Shown here: piece after piece, positions 25,897-37,700 of the stretch
Numbering within the stretch: the stretch's first letter is position 1
Layout: every line of letters starts with the position of its first letter
Source: Phaeodactylibacter xiamenensis
Lineage (GTDB): Bacteria; Bacteroidota; Bacteroidia; Chitinophagales; Saprospiraceae
Length of the DNA: 64,000 bases
Direction: 5' to 3'
Assembly (NCBI RefSeq): GCF_000759025.1
Contig: NZ_JPOS01000038.1
Location: forward strand, 124,001-188,000
Notes under the pieces: model-generated
What the model was told of the DNA's origin: nothing
What the model saw: only the letters and a program-made list of their open reading frames with translations
Database searches by the model: none
Program-made: the position numbers and the translations under genes

Positions 25897-27306
25897 ATGG
25901 ATTCGGCAATTATCCTGGTATTTTTTCTTGGCTACCTGGCCATTGTATTTGAACATCCACTCCGGCTTGACAAAACCGTACCCGCGCTCATCATGGCGGC
26001 AGTCGCCTGGGCACTGCTTGCGCTGGGCTTTCACTACGGGTTACTTTCAGTTGTTGACACCCACGAGCATATCTACAGCCTGGTAGGCGCGCACGACGCC
26101 CACGGCGAGGGGCACCACCTTGCTGAGGAGGGCTTCAACAACACTTTGCTCCATCACTTAGGCAAAACCGCGGAAATCCTCATCTTCCTGATTGGCGCGA
26201 TGACGATTGTAGAGATCATCGACTTGCACCGGGGCTTTGAAGTGCTGAAGAGCTACGTAAAAACGAAGAGTAAGCGGAAATTGCTCTGGATTGTGGGCAT
26301 CCTCGGGTTTATTCTTTCCGCTATAATTGACAACCTCACTGCGACGATTGTACTGGTAACGCTGCTGCGCAAGATTGTACCGGATAAAAAGGAACGATTG
26401 TGGTTTGTGGCGCTGATCGTGATCGCTGCCAATGCAGGCGGTGCCTGGTCGCCCATTGGTGACGTGACCACCACCATGCTCTGGATTGGCAATAAAGTGT
26501 CGGCGGCTGGCCTGATTGAATACCTTGTGCTGCCTTCTATCGCCTGTTTTGTGGTTCCCTTTGTCATCGCTGCCTATTTCATGAAGCCATTCCGGGGTGA
26601 AATTACCCTGGATGTGAATGAAAATATTCAGGCGGGTAAGCTGCTTAGCAGTCAGACGATGCTGTTCCTGGGCCTGGGCGCTATTGTGTTTGTCCCGGTT
26701 TTTAAGACCGTTACGCACCTGCCCCCTTACCTTGGCATGATGCTTTCGCTGGGCGTAGTCTGGCTGGTTTCTGAGTACATCCACCCGGAAGAGGACTTTT
26801 CGCATTCCCGGCGGGAAATGTACTCAGCTCATAAAGCCCTGTCCCGGATTGAAATGTCCAGTATCCTGTTCTTCCTCGGTATTTTGATGGCGGTTGCTGC
26901 GCTGGAAAGCCTGGTCTACGCTACGGTTATTCGTGATGGTGCAGAAGTCCAGGTGGGTACGCTCCGGTATGTGGCAGAGGTGCTGGACCGGGTCATTCCA
27001 AATCAGGACGTGGTCGTCATACTGCTCGGTTTCGCCTCGGCGATTATCGACAACGTACCACTTGTGGCTGCCTCTATGGGGATGTACGAAATGCCGATGG
27101 ACTCCAAACTTTGGCACTTCATCGCCTACTCTGCTGGTACCGGTGGTAGTATGCTGATCATCGGCTCGGCTGCGGGCGTGGCGGCAATGGGTATGGAGCG
27201 TATCGACTTCATCTGGTACCTCAGGAAAATTGCATGGCTGGCACTGGTCGGCTTCCTGGCGGGTGCTGCGGTCTTCCTTGCCATCACTGCGGTCTTCCAT
27301 TCGTAG
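25897..27306 (+). CDS. nhaD: Na+/H+ antiporter, NhaD family
   Basis: 469 residues with about twelve membrane helices. Conserved NhaD/ion-transporter segments include SAIIDNLTATIVLVTLLRKI, IAANAGGAWSPIGDVTTTMLWI, and a second SAIIDNVPLVAASMGMY, followed by TGGSMLIIGSAAGVAAMG. The two IIDN motifs with polar residues in broken helices are typical. It would exchange sodium for protons, fitting a marine or halotolerant host. It is monocistronic, ended by a strong terminator. Confidence 0.9.
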   Translation: MDSAIILVFFLGYLAIVFEHPLRLDKTVPALIMAAVAWALLALGFHYGLLSVVDTHEHIYSLVGAHDAHGEGHHLAEEGFNNTLLHHLGKTAEILIFLIGAMTIVEIIDLHRGFEVLKSYVKTKSKRKLLWIVGILGFILSAIIDNLTATIVLVTLLRKIVPDKKERLWFVALIVIAANAGGAWSPIGDVTTTMLWIGNKVSAAGLIEYLVLPSIACFVVPFVIAAYFMKPFRGEITLDVNENIQAGKLLSSQTMLFLGLGAIVFVPVFKTVTHLPPYLGMMLSLGVVWLVSEYIHPEEDFSHSRREMYSAHKALSRIEMSSILFFLGILMAVAALESLVYATVIRDGAEVQVGTLRYVAEVLDRVIPNQDVVVILLGFASAIIDNVPLVAASMGMYEMPMDSKLWHFIAYSAGTGGSMLIIGSAAGVAAMGMERIDFIWYLRKIAWLALVGFLAGAAVFLAITAVFHS

Positions 27307-27327
27307 TGGGAGGGCATATAACCGCGT

Positions 27328-27368
27328 AAAAAAGCGCTGCCAGGTTATTTTGCTGGCAGCGCTTTTTT
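27328..27368 (+). terminator. Intrinsic terminator of nhaD, bidirectional
   Basis: AAAAAAGCGCTGCCAG (27328-27343) pairs perfectly with CTGGCAGCGCTTTTTT (27353-27368) around a 9-base loop, giving a T-run on either strand. The next 250 bases up to the following relic are AT-rich and hold no gene. Confidence 0.9.
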
Positions 27369-27617
27369 GTTGAGAGATTTGAGGGCAGCTGGGAGGAGGA
27401 TTCTGATTCTGAGCAATTGGCTTTTCTCGTGTCTCAGGTATTCTCAGTTTTTCAGTACATTTAACACACTCTGCTTATTTAAAGGAAGCTTTTACTAAGA
27501 TTTAGGTATGTCCTGCTTTTCGTCTAAAGTTCATCTAATTATCTTTTAGTAAACCTGACTAGATGGCTTTTAGATTCTGATAATCAGTTGTTTGTGATTT
27601 AATCTTGTCAGGAGTGT

Positions 27618-28942
27618 CTAAATTTCGTCTAAAATCCACTTTCTATTATCATTGAGTTTTATCTTATTAGCTCTCTTTAGTTTTTGAAGCAGGTTTTTCA
27701 CTTTGTGTTTTTTTTGTATATCATCTAGCACATCAGGAAGCTTGTTTAGTACCAATTCTTCAATTTCTGAACGAGAGGCTACTTTGAATTCTTCAATATA
27801 GTCGATTATGATTTTCATACAGTACTTATCATTAATTCCTCTTTGCCTGATGTATTTTGCTTTCTCACCGGTTACGTTTGCCACTGAAGAAGAGATATGA
27901 TAATTTGGCTTTCTTCCTTCAATGAGTTTTTTGGCTCTTAACTGCCGGGCTTCTTCATCTGTGATAGTTTTGTTTTTTGCCACTTTGTCCAAGAGCATAA
28001 TTTCCTGTAGGCTTAAGTCTTTTAGCTCTGCTATAGTCCTGATGGGCAATACAGTTGTTCAGTACCTCACGAATGATAAAGGGGTCGTACTGATCTACCT
28101 CATCAGGAAATAAGGTCTGGTCCTTGATATAACGGTACTTAAGGTTTCTGATTTTTGCCTTTACGCTTTCGACCTGCAGCAACAGTGGGCAAGTAAAGTG
28201 TTCGTAGTCTTTTTCCAGATTGTCTCTATCCTTTAATATCCACGAAATTTTTGAAGATGCAGGTGAAATGAAGTGCTCTGATTCCGCTTTACCCAGCAGG
28301 AGTATAGCAGTATGGGTAACTTGACCTTTAATCAAGACTTTGGCCTTATTTAGAAATGTGGTATCATCCCAAGTCTGTATTTGATCTTTCAGCCTTGGGT
28401 TTTTTACTGTAAACATTTGCCTTGCCTTGGCGATGGCATCTTCATTCAAATCGTGTATGCTTGCACCTGCTATTATTTGAGCACTCCAGTCACTGGCCAA
28501 GGCCTGATTCCTTATGCGCTCAACTTTTTCAATATTCAAAGCGGTCAGGCTCTCGCCGTTCCTCGCGTAGTAGTGTCCCTTCCACGCAATAGGCATGCCC
28601 TGAGGGGCCGCAGGGATTTCAAAAACCAATACCTTCCCATCTTTGGTATCAATGGGGCTAACCTTCACAAAGCCGATATTTGGAGAAGTATGGGCGGCTA
28701 TTTCCTGTTTGTATTCATTGACTTGTTTATCGGAGATTTTTGTTCCGGAGATGGGTTTTATCGTTGTCAACGCCTAAGAGGAAGTACGCTGCTTTCAGGC
28801 CCAGCAGGTTCGCCTCATTGCTGAGCGCAGAGAAATACCGACCCAGCTTGTTCTTGTCAAACTGGTTTTCGGCCCGTTTAAATTCCAATACCTCCGTTTC
28901 TGTTTCGGATGCCAATAATCTTTGTAGTAATCCTTCCGTCAT
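27618..28942 (-). pseudogene. Decayed AlbA_2/Schlafen-type DNA-binding (ATP-binding) protein gene
   Basis: Three fragments read in order on the minus strand. 28942-28727 encodes MTEGLLQRLLASETETEVLEFKRAE and on to YFLLGVDNDK, the AlbA_2 start. 28770-27955 resumes after a frame change at an AAAA run near 28762 (PISGTKISDKQV, then YYARNGESLTALN) and continues to DPFIIREVLNNCIAHQDY. 28049-27618 holds a C-terminal winged-helix region (ELKDLSLQEIMLLDKV, then LIEGRKPNYHIS). In intact relatives a long stretch separates the LNNxIAHQDY motif from the C-terminal part; here they are joined out of frame, so an internal deletion removed the middle. The whole island is AT-richer than its neighbours, suggesting acquired DNA. 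Confidence 0.8.
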
Positions 28943-29056
28943 GGCTTACTGTTTTTTTGGCTTTTTATTCCGTCTACCAATGTAGGAAAGATCTCAGGAA
29001 AATACATACAGCAGATATATGAAATTAAGACCATAAAACATTGAGTCGGATCCAGG

Positions 29057-29581
29057 CTAAGGTATCACCAGAGCCTGCCCCACCGGACAGCCCATATCAT
29101 GCGCCCCGGGCAGATACCCGGTGCTTATCAGGAACTCGCCGGTGATTTCTCCGCCGGTAAACTTGAAGGTCTTTTTAAATAGCTTCACCCAATCCGCTTT
29201 AGGCATGGGGTGGTGGTGGTCCAGCCAGGCTTTGAAGCTGCCAAATTCTGCCTGTAGCTGTTGTATTTGCTGAGCGTTGTGAATGGCGGCATTTACCTTG
29301 AGCTTGTTGCGGATGATGCCCGCGTCCTGAAGCAGCCTTGCCCGGTCTTCATCTGTATAGCCCGCCACTGTATCAATATCAAAATTGGCATAAGCCGCTC
29401 TGAAGTTATGGGCTTTTTTCAGGATGAGCTCCCAGGACAGCCCGGCCTGATTGATTTCCAGGATCAGCCTGCCGAACAGCTCGTTATCGTCGGTCAGCGG
29501 GAAGCCGTAGTGGTGGTCATGGTACTGCCGGTGGACGTTGCCTTCCGGCAGATCACGCACAAATTCACAATAAGACGCCAT
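29057..29581 (-). CDS. tag: DNA-3-methyladenine glycosylase I
   Basis: 174 residues, the usual family length. The N-terminal YCEFV supplies the zinc-ligand Cys and YHDHHYGFP the His. LFGRLILEINQAGLSWELILKKAHNFRAAYANFD is the Tag core with the catalytic Glu/aromatic pocket. GAHDMGCPV near the end gives the remaining His and Cys zinc ligands. It removes 3-methyladenine from alkylated DNA. It is separated by 6 bp from the lipoprotein gene upstream, so they are probably co-transcribed. Confidence 0.92.
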   Translation of the reverse strand: MASYCEFVRDLPEGNVHRQYHDHHYGFPLTDDNELFGRLILEINQAGLSWELILKKAHNFRAAYANFDIDTVAGYTDEDRARLLQDAGIIRNKLKVNAAIHNAQQIQQLQAEFGSFKAWLDHHHPMPKADWVKLFKKTFKFTGGEITGEFLISTGYLPGAHDMGCPVGQALVIP

Positions 29582-29587
29582 AATGGT

Positions 29588-30109
29588 TTAATTGCCAAAG
29601 AACCAGCTCATATACTTATTGGCTTCATCATAGAGGTAGCCCTCACGGGCATCGAGGATGTCCTTGCTGACAGGGTGGACCTGCCAGGTCTCGTCGGTCC
29701 AGTATTCCAGTTTGCCGCCAATGAAAATAAAGTGAGCAAAAGGCTGGGAAGCGTAGAATAAGTCTGGCCCGGCAAAGTAAAAGGTGGACAGCCCAGTCAT
29801 TTGGCCTCTGTCATCGGGCTCTGTGACTGTGAGCTTGGTGGCTTGTTCGTTTTCAAGCCAGAGCTTGATGATACGGCCGCTCGCCATGCCTGCTTCGGTG
29901 GGTAGAGTGTCCACGATAGGCTCTGCCGTGACAAGACGCTCGTCAGTCGCATCTACGATGCGCTTGACCTTTGTGATCATGCGGTTGGCCAGTTCTTCTT
30001 CCGTTTGCGGGACCGATTCCTCTGAAGGAGCTGTGGAAGAAGTGCCGGATTTAGGATTACAGCTGGACAGCAAGAAGGCGAATGCAAAAAGGGGAAGTGC
30101 AGTCTTCAT
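29588..30109 (-). CDS. Hypothetical lipoprotein
   Basis: 173 residues from the ATG at 30109. MKTALPLFAFAFLLSSC is a lipoprotein signal with a lipobox Cys at residue 17. A Ser/Thr/Glu-rich linker follows, then a domain of ~120 residues with TGLSTFYFAGPDLFYASQPFAHFIFIGGKLEYW, apparently beta-rich. No family recognised. It sits between RidA upstream (10 bp) and Tag downstream (6 bp) in one minus-strand group. An ATG at 30160 would overlap RidA and lose the signal peptide. Confidence 0.75.
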   Translation of the reverse strand: MKTALPLFAFAFLLSSCNPKSGTSSTAPSEESVPQTEEELANRMITKVKRIVDATDERLVTAEPIVDTLPTEAGMASGRIIKLWLENEQATKLTVTEPDDRGQMTGLSTFYFAGPDLFYASQPFAHFIFIGGKLEYWTDETWQVHPVSKDILDAREGYLYDEANKYMSWFFGN

Positions 30110-30119
30110 AGCACAAGTT

Positions 30120-30503
30120 TTAGTCAAATGCCGCGATGGCAGAAATTTCAATATTGACAAATTTTGGGAGATTAGCGACTTCCACTAACTCTCTGGCCGG
30201 AGCGGTTGCTTCATCAAAATAAGTGGCATACACTTCGTTGATTCGGCCGTAGTTGTTCATATCCGAAACGAAGATGCTGCATTTGATGACATCCTCAAAG
30301 GTCAGATCTGCTTCTGCCAGGATTGCCCGGAGGTTCTCCATGACCCGGCGTGTTTCGGCTTCGATATCGCCGGTCACCAGTTCGCCCGTTGCAGGGTCGA
30401 GGGCAATCTGTCCGGAAATGTAAAGCGTACCGCTGTGGATGATCGCCTGATTGTAGGGGCCTACCGGTGCAGGCGCTTTGTCGGTCTGAATGATTTTCTT
30501 CAT
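30120..30503 (-). CDS. RidA family protein (imine/enamine deaminase)
   Basis: 127 residues from the ATG at 30503 (an upstream ATG at 30524 is less likely). APAPVGPYNQAIIHSGTLYISGQIALDPATGELV is the RidA N-terminal signature. FDEATAPARELVEVANLPKFVNIEISAIA carries the conserved substrate Arg in PAR. RidA trimers hydrolyse reactive 2-aminoacrylate and related imines made by PLP enzymes. The C-terminal motif has VNIEIS where VEIEA is more common. Confidence 0.92.
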   Translation of the reverse strand: MKKIIQTDKAPAPVGPYNQAIIHSGTLYISGQIALDPATGELVTGDIEAETRRVMENLRAILAEADLTFEDVIKCSIFVSDMNNYGRINEVYATYFDEATAPARELVEVANLPKFVNIEISAIAAFD

Positions 30504-30607
30504 GGTGGGTACAGGTAAAACCAATAAAGCTCCTCATCGCGTCATTCGGATGGGAGCTCTATGGTATTGCTTAGATAAAGCCGTAGGGGCTTAAAACCCC
30601 GGGCTGT

Positions 30608-30802
30608 TTACTCTTCGATATCTGCCTTAATGAGCATCTTGCCGCGGTAGTACACGTTGCCGTCAAGGTCGGTGTACGAGCGGTGCAGTTGGTGCTTTTC
30701 ACCAGTCGTTGCGCAGGTAGCGATATTAGGCATTTTCGCTTTCTTGTGCGTTCTGCGCTTGTGCTTACGCTGCTTCGAGATTCTACTCTTAGGATGTGCC
30801 AT
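30608..30802 (-). CDS. rpmF: 50S ribosomal protein L32
   Basis: 64 residues. MAHPKSRISKQRKHKRRTHKK is the conserved basic N-terminus of L32. The C-terminal part has TCATTGEKHQLHRSYTDLDGNVYYRGK, without the Cys pairs of the zinc-binding form. It follows the YceD/DUF177 gene by 39 bp, the common yceD-rpmF order. The usual plsX and fabH do not follow here. Confidence 0.93.
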   Translation of the reverse strand: MAHPKSRISKQRKHKRRTHKKAKMPNIATCATTGEKHQLHRSYTDLDGNVYYRGKMLIKADIEE

Positions 30803-30841
30803 CGTTATAACATTTTGAAAGGCGTTACAGCCCTGAATTTA

Positions 30842-31393
30842 TTAATTGTTGTTGCCCAGTTTCTTCAATTCGTCCCAGACCGGATTGGTCGTAGGCTCTT
30901 CTTCGGTCAGGTCCTCTGCAGCGCCGAGGCGGTCGAGCATCTCGTCATTGCAGGGGCGTGGCGAATCAGAGTCACAGTCGTAAATCTTAATCATAGGGAG
31001 GGCCAGGCACAGGTACTCGTACACAAAAGGTGCGAGGTTGAGCTTAGGCAGCTCCGGATGGATAAAGATCACGTCCGGGTCGTCTTCATCTTGAACGACT
31101 TCGTTTTCGACCACTTCGCTGACCTTGGCAATCAGTTGCTGTTCACCCCCTATGGGCAGGCTGATTGGAGCCAGGCAGCGGTCACATTCGGTATCTACTG
31201 TCCCTTCAAAGTCAAAGAGGATAGTCAGCAGCCCGGGGCGTTTGTTCAGTTCAACGTTGAGTTGAATCTGGCTTTCGCCAATAGGGGCATTTTCGAATGC
31301 GTCGAAGAACGCGCGATCAATCTGGAAGTCAAATTGATGGATACCTTCGTGCAATCCACGTAAGGGGATTGAAAAATTGATTAGCGGATCCAT
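30842..31393 (-). CDS. yceD: YceD/DUF177 family protein
   Basis: 183 residues from the ATG at 31393, chosen because the promoter lies upstream of it and a longer reading back to 31555 would cross that promoter. The core ECDRCLAPISLPI is the C-x2-C of the DUF177 family. The acidic region VENEVVQDEDDPDVIFI and C-terminal CNDEMLDRLG are also typical. Family members act in 23S rRNA accumulation and are co-transcribed with rpmF, as here. Confidence 0.88.
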   Translation of the reverse strand: MDPLINFSIPLRGLHEGIHQFDFQIDRAFFDAFENAPIGESQIQLNVELNKRPGLLTILFDFEGTVDTECDRCLAPISLPIGGEQQLIAKVSEVVENEVVQDEDDPDVIFIHPELPKLNLAPFVYEYLCLALPMIKIYDCDSDSPRPCNDEMLDRLGAAEDLTEEEPTTNPVWDELKKLGNNN

Positions 31394-31460
31394 GTCAGTT
31401 GGCTTTTTAACAGTACCAGCTCTTTTGCCTGGCCCTGCGTCATTCAGTAAAAAGCGGATG

Positions 31461-31490
31461 CAAAGGTAAGTTTTTCCCTTGAAAAACAAA
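31461..31490 (-). promoter_or_regulatory. Promoter of yceD-rpmF
   Basis: On the minus strand TTTG (31490-31487) lies 18 bp before TACCTTTG (31468-31461), a full consensus match. It is 68 bases before the yceD ATG at 31393. Confidence 0.6.
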
Positions 31491-31745
31491 AAAATATCTA
31501 CTGAAATACGCCAGTGTATTTCGTTTTTAAGGTAAGGAAAACTGCGGACAATCAAAAAGGGGCAGTAGGTTGTTTATGTGCCCTTTCATTAATTAATTTG
31601 TAGTTAACACCGCTTGGGCTGTGGGGCTTGCGATTAATGCCTATTTTTGTAATGCCCTTTTGAAAGCAACGACACCCCAAATTATCACTGCATACATTGA
31701 CTTCCTTCCTTTGTGTGAAGGGTTAACTTTTTTTGAAACTGCTTT

Positions 31746-34700
31746 ATGAATAACTCTACTGTTTATCACAAACTGAGGCTTTTTCAGGTATTTTGTCTGC
31801 TTTTCTGTTTTTTATCGGCCTCCTCGATTCATGCGCAATGCCCTACTTTAGAAGCGATTATGGTTGATGCCTGTGGGGTAGAACCGAATGATGAATTCAT
31901 TATCCTTAATTCGGGGGGAGGGTTTAATGTGAATGATCTGTTTATTGATTTTGATACTAATAACAATAATGGTGGCACTCAGAATGATGATATCAATTTA
32001 AGTGGGACCTCCTGTGGTTGGTCTATGGGGACATCTGGTCTCATTTCAGGTTGCCCAAATGTGACGTCAGTAGGACCTGGTGATGAAGTTCCTCCTAATG
32101 TGACTGTTATTGTTCAAGTAAGCTCTGTCGCATCTTTTTCGTACGATTTTTCTGGCTTATGTGGTGCAGGTCAGTGCGTTTATGTTCTTAGAAGTTCTTG
32201 CGTGAGAAGTAGCGGGGCTTTTACAAATACTGGAAGCGGACTTCGTACAACTACAATAGGATTAAATTCCTCTTCTTGTTCTATTCCCTATACGTATGAT
32301 AGAGGTTCATTGCCTGGTGGAGATGGAGATTATTTCATACCTCCTTCAACATATGGGAATAATGGCTGTATTTCACCTCCTGTGACAGCTCCGCCTATTC
32401 CGACACCAATCTTGGATCCGATTGGTCCCTTTTGTGAGCAAGATGGAATAGTCAATTTACCTACAGAGCAGGATGGCTACACGGGGACCTGGTCGGGTTT
32501 AGGCTTAGTGGGTAATACATTTAACCCCGCAAATGGAGCAGGTAGTTATCCTGTTACCTTCACTCCCAATCCCGGCACCTGCGCTTCCCCGGCATCGACC
32601 ACCATTACTGTCACCCCCGCAGCGACGCCCAGCCTGCCTATACCCCCTCCTTTTTGCGAAACACAAGCTAATATTCCACTCAATACTACTGTGCCCGGCG
32701 GCATTACCGGCACCTGGTCCGGCCCCGGGGTCACCGGCAATACCTTCGACCCCGATGCCCCAGCCACAGGTCCGGGTAACTACACCCTGACCTTTACGCC
32801 CAATCCCGGTGAGTGTGCAAACCCTGCTACCGTAGAGGTGACCGTTGATCCCGCACCATTGGTCAATGTACCGATGTTTGGCCCTTACTGCGAGGGCGAT
32901 CCAGCAGTAGACCTGGGGACATCCTTTGGCGGAATAAATGGTGAATGGACGGGTATCGCAATTACCGGCGATGATACCTTCAGCCCGGCTTCCTCAGGGG
33001 TGTTTTCGGTCGTTTTTGTGCCAGATGCCGGGCAATGTGCGCAGCAAACCCAGGTGAGCATTACTGTTCAACCAGGTACACCGCCGGCTTTAGACCCTCT
33101 TGGCCCTTATTGTGCAGATTACCTGCCGGTCGACCTGCCGGCTACCCAGGGAGGCGTAATGGGGACTTGGTCCGGTCCAGGTGTAACAGGCGCCCAATTC
33201 GACCCTGGAAACGCAGTACTAGGAGACAATATTTTGACTTTCACCCCCACGGGCGGAGGCTGCAGCACTCCAGCCACAATTGAGGTACAGGTGCAGCCCG
33301 GCGCCAATGTAAATCCAGACCCGATCGGGCCCTTTTGCCAGTCCGATGGCCCACAATCCTTAACGAATCCAGATGGCTTATCTGGTCAATGGTCGGGTAC
33401 GGGCGTAAGCGGGGCTACTTTTAACCCGGCCTCTGCAGTTACCGGTTCGAATACACTGACCTTTACTCCGGACCCCGGGCAATGTGCAATGAATGGTACG
33501 CTCGTTGTTGAGGTTAACCCATCCGTAACACCTGCCTTGGATAATCTCGGCGGGCCTTACTGTTCTGCTGACGGCTTATTACCGTTAGATCCTATTCAGG
33601 GTGGTATCACCGGCACCTGGTCCGGCCCCGGCGTGGCAGGTGGTAATTTCAATCCTGCCCTGGCCAATCCTGGTAACAATACCCTGACCTTTACGCCCAA
33701 CCCTGGTGTTTGTGCCGCCGCCGCAACGACTTCGGTAACGGTCAATGCCGGCCCTACGCCGAATCCGCCCAGCGGCCCCATTTTGGTCTGCATAGAAAGT
33801 ATCTTCCCACCAGTCTGGACCGACAATTTTACCGACATAAGCAATCAAATCAATGGCGGTACAGGACAAACCATTACCTGGTACCTCGATGCAGCCGGTA
33901 CGAACGAAATCGATCCCGCCACCTATATCCCTACAGCGATTGCCAACGGTGCCACACAGACCATCTACGCGACAGTCACAGATGGCAGTGGGTGCGAGTC
34001 TGCTACGGTACCGGTAACGGTGACCTTTGAATTCACCCCCGATGCCAACCCCATACCGCCAATTAGCGAGTGTGAAGTGCCGGGTGGTATGATTGACCTC
34101 ACAGTATATGATAACCAAATCAGCCCGGGCAACACCGTCAACTGGTATCAGGATGCCGGGGCAAACACACCGGTAGGGAACCCATCGGCTTATCCGGCCG
34201 TGAATGGCGGTAGCGTTTGGGCAACGGCTTCGGGCGGACTTTGCGAAAGCGATCCTGTACAAGTCACGTTCAACCTGACCCCGCAGCCGGTCATCAATCC
34301 GATTACTCCGGTGACCGCTTGTGGAAGCTATACCCTGCCGCCCATTGCAGGCTCCAACCTGTCCGGAGGCGCGGCTTACTACAGCGCCCCCAATGGTACG
34401 GGAGCTTCCTTCAGCCCCGGGCAAATGGTTACTGCTTCCGGCACCTATTATGCCTACGACAGTGCTGCCCCGGGCTGCGAAGATGAAGTAGCCTTTCAGG
34501 TGACCATTACACCGGCGCCCGATATTTTCCCGCCTGCTTCACCGGTCACGAGCTGTGGGCCCTACACCCTCCCTGCCATCACCGGAACGGGGCTGAGTGG
34601 CAATCAGGCTTACTACACAGGCTTTAATGGTACCGGGCAACAGTTCGCACCGGGCTCATTGGTCACCACCTCCGGCATTCTGTTCCTCTACGATGGCACA

Positions 34701-37700
34701 CCCGGCTGTGACGATCAGGAGACCCTTGAAGTGATCATCGAAGAGCCACCGGTCGTCTTTCCGGTTTCGGATGTGCTGGCTTGCAATAGCTATACATTGC
34801 CCCCCATTCAGGGAGTCGGTATAGGTTCCAATGCTTTTTACTACACCGGCCCCAATGCCACCGGCAATATCCTCACGCCCGGGCAGTCGGTTACCAGTAG
34901 TCAGCTGCTGTATGTGTATGCAGGCACACCCGGTTGTTTTGATGAAACCTCCTTCCTGGTGACCATTGTGCCCGGCATTGAGATTACACCTCTGCCCGAT
35001 CAGTCCGCTTGTGCTTCTTTTACCTTTCCGCCCATCAATGGAAGCAACCTGACCACTTCCGCCGCCTACTTTACCGGACCGAATGGTACCGGCACCAGTT
35101 ATGCGCCCGGTGAGGTGGTGACTACAGGTGGGACGTTCTATATTTATGATGACAATACCATTTGCAGTGACGAAGTGTCCTTTGAGCTTACGATTACCGA
35201 TGAGCCGGTCCTGAGTTGCGGGGAAGATACGCCAGCTTCCGGGCTCGGCAATGCGGATGGTATTGGAAGTGTAGCTATCACTGGTGGTGCAGCGCCTTTC
35301 CTGGTAGAATGGAGTGGGCCGGCTAGCGGTAATCTGAGTACCAGTGATGTCAATGTGCTGATCGACAACCTTCCGCAGGGCGCTTACAGTGTGACCGTAA
35401 CGGATAATAGTGGCTGTTCAGCTACTTGCACCTTTACCATAACGGCACCGGATTGTGTGCTGAACTTTGATTTTGATGTACAGGGCGCGACCTGCCCGAA
35501 TGCCTCTGACGGAGCTACAGCCCTAACCGTTACGGGTGGCGATGGGAATTACACCTACAGCTGGAGCAATACGACTATGGCAAGCTCCATCACGGGCGTG
35601 TTGCCCGGAGCGTATACGGTCACGGTTACGGATGGGACTGGCTGTCAGGCAGAAGGAGAGGTGGTCGTTGACACCCTGAACCTCGCTCCGCAATTGTCGG
35701 TCATGCCTGCAATGGACACCATTTGCGAAAGTAGCTGTGTGGATGTGGACTTTAGCTTCACCGGCACTCCGCCGTTTAATCTATCCTATGAGGTGCGCTC
35801 CGGCTCAGATACCCTGTCTTTCAGTCTCTTTAGCACCACCGCTGACACTACAGTGGTTTTCTGCCCTTCTGACTCCCTGGCGGAGCTGCAGGATCTTATC
35901 TGGCAGTTTGGCGCCATTTCTGATGCGGTTTGCGCCGATACGTTGACGCTGCAGGATACCATTGTCGTGCAGCCTACGGTTAGAGATACCCTTTCCGAGA
36001 CTTTGTGCCCTGGTGAAACCTTAACCGTAAATGGTACACTCTACGATGCGGATAATCCAATGGGGGCAGATACCCTTTCAGCTGCTGCTATATCGGGTTG
36101 TGATTCCATTGTGGTGGTGATGATTGATTTTTTTCCAGCGGATACCAACTTTGTCGTCCAAACGCTTTGCACAGGCAGTAGCCTGACAGTGAATGGCACG
36201 ATCTACGACGAGGGGAACCCCAGCGGCTTTGAGGTGGTCCCGAGTGGCACGGTGAATGGTTGCGACAGCCTGATCAGCGTCAATCTGACTTTTGAAAACG
36301 CCGTAGTGAACGATATCGTGGACACCCTTTGCCCGGGCGAGAGCCTGACGGTGAACGGCACGCTTTACGATGCCGATAATCCTTCCGGGGCCGATACCCT
36401 GTTCAATGGTGCAGTGAGCGGTTGCGACTCCATTATTAACGTAATGCTCGACTTCTTCCCGGCAGACACCAATTTTATCGTCCAAACACTTTGCACGGGC
36501 AGCAGCCTGACGGTCAATGGCACGGTCTACAATGAGGGGAACCCGAGCGGCTTCGAGGTAATCCCTAATGGCACGGTAAATGGCTGCGATAGCCTGATCA
36601 GCATTGACTTGTCCTTTGAAGACGCTGTGGTCAGTAATCTTTCAGAAGCCCTGTGCCCTGGCGAGAGCCTGATGGTCAACGGTACGCTTTACGACGCAAC
36701 CAACCTGAGTGGTTCAGATACGATTGTGAACGGCTCGGTAAATGGGTGTGACTCCATTATTAATGTATCCATTAGTTATTTGGTAGTAGATACGAACTTT
36801 GTGGTGGCAACCCTTTGCCCGGGAGACACGCTTTTATTAAATGGCAATACCTATGATACGGTCAACCCAACCGGTACAGAAACGCTGCCCGGTGGCGCTG
36901 TTAATGGGTGCGATTCTGTGATTATGATAGACTTGGCTTTCTTCCCGGCAGATACCAATTTCATCGTTCAGACCTTGTGTACCGGAGATGCGCTTACCGT
37001 CAATGGCACGGTCTACGACGAGGGGAACCCCAGCGGCTTCGAGGTGGTCACGAATAGCACGGTGAATGGCTGTGACAGCCTGATCAGCGTCAATCTCACT
37101 TTCGAAAACGCTGTGGTGAACGATATCGTGGACACCCTTTGCCCGGGCGAGAGCCTGACGGTGAACGGCACGCTTTACGATGCCGATAATCCTTCCGGAG
37201 CTGATACCCTACTGAATGGCGCAGTGAGCGGTTGCGACTCCATTATTAACGTAATGCTCGACTTCTTCCCGGCAGATACCAATTTTATTGTCCAAACACT
37301 TTGCACGGGCAGTAGCCTGACGGTCAATGGCACAGTCTACGACGAGGGGAACCCAAGCGGCTTCGAGGTAATTCCAGATGGTACGGTGAACGGCTGCGAC
37401 AGCCTGATCAGCATTGATCTGTCCTTCGAGGACGCTGTGGTGAATACCATCGCTGAAGCGTTATGCCCGGGCGAGAGCCTGATGGTCAACGGCACGCTCT
37501 ACGACGCAACCAACCTGAGCGGTTCAGATACGATTGTGAACGGCTCGGTGAATGGCTGTGACTCTATTATCAATGTGTCCATTAGCTATAACCTGATCGA
37601 TACGAATTTCATAACAGCCACCCTCTGTTTCGGCGAGAGCCTGATGGTCAACGGCACGACATACGGCGCGGGTAATTTGAGTGGGGTAGAGGTGCTTTCC

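Noticed and set aside
31393-31555. Longer start for the YceD gene
   Set aside because: The extension crosses a full consensus promoter and reads as low-complexity sequence with no similarity to the family N-terminus.
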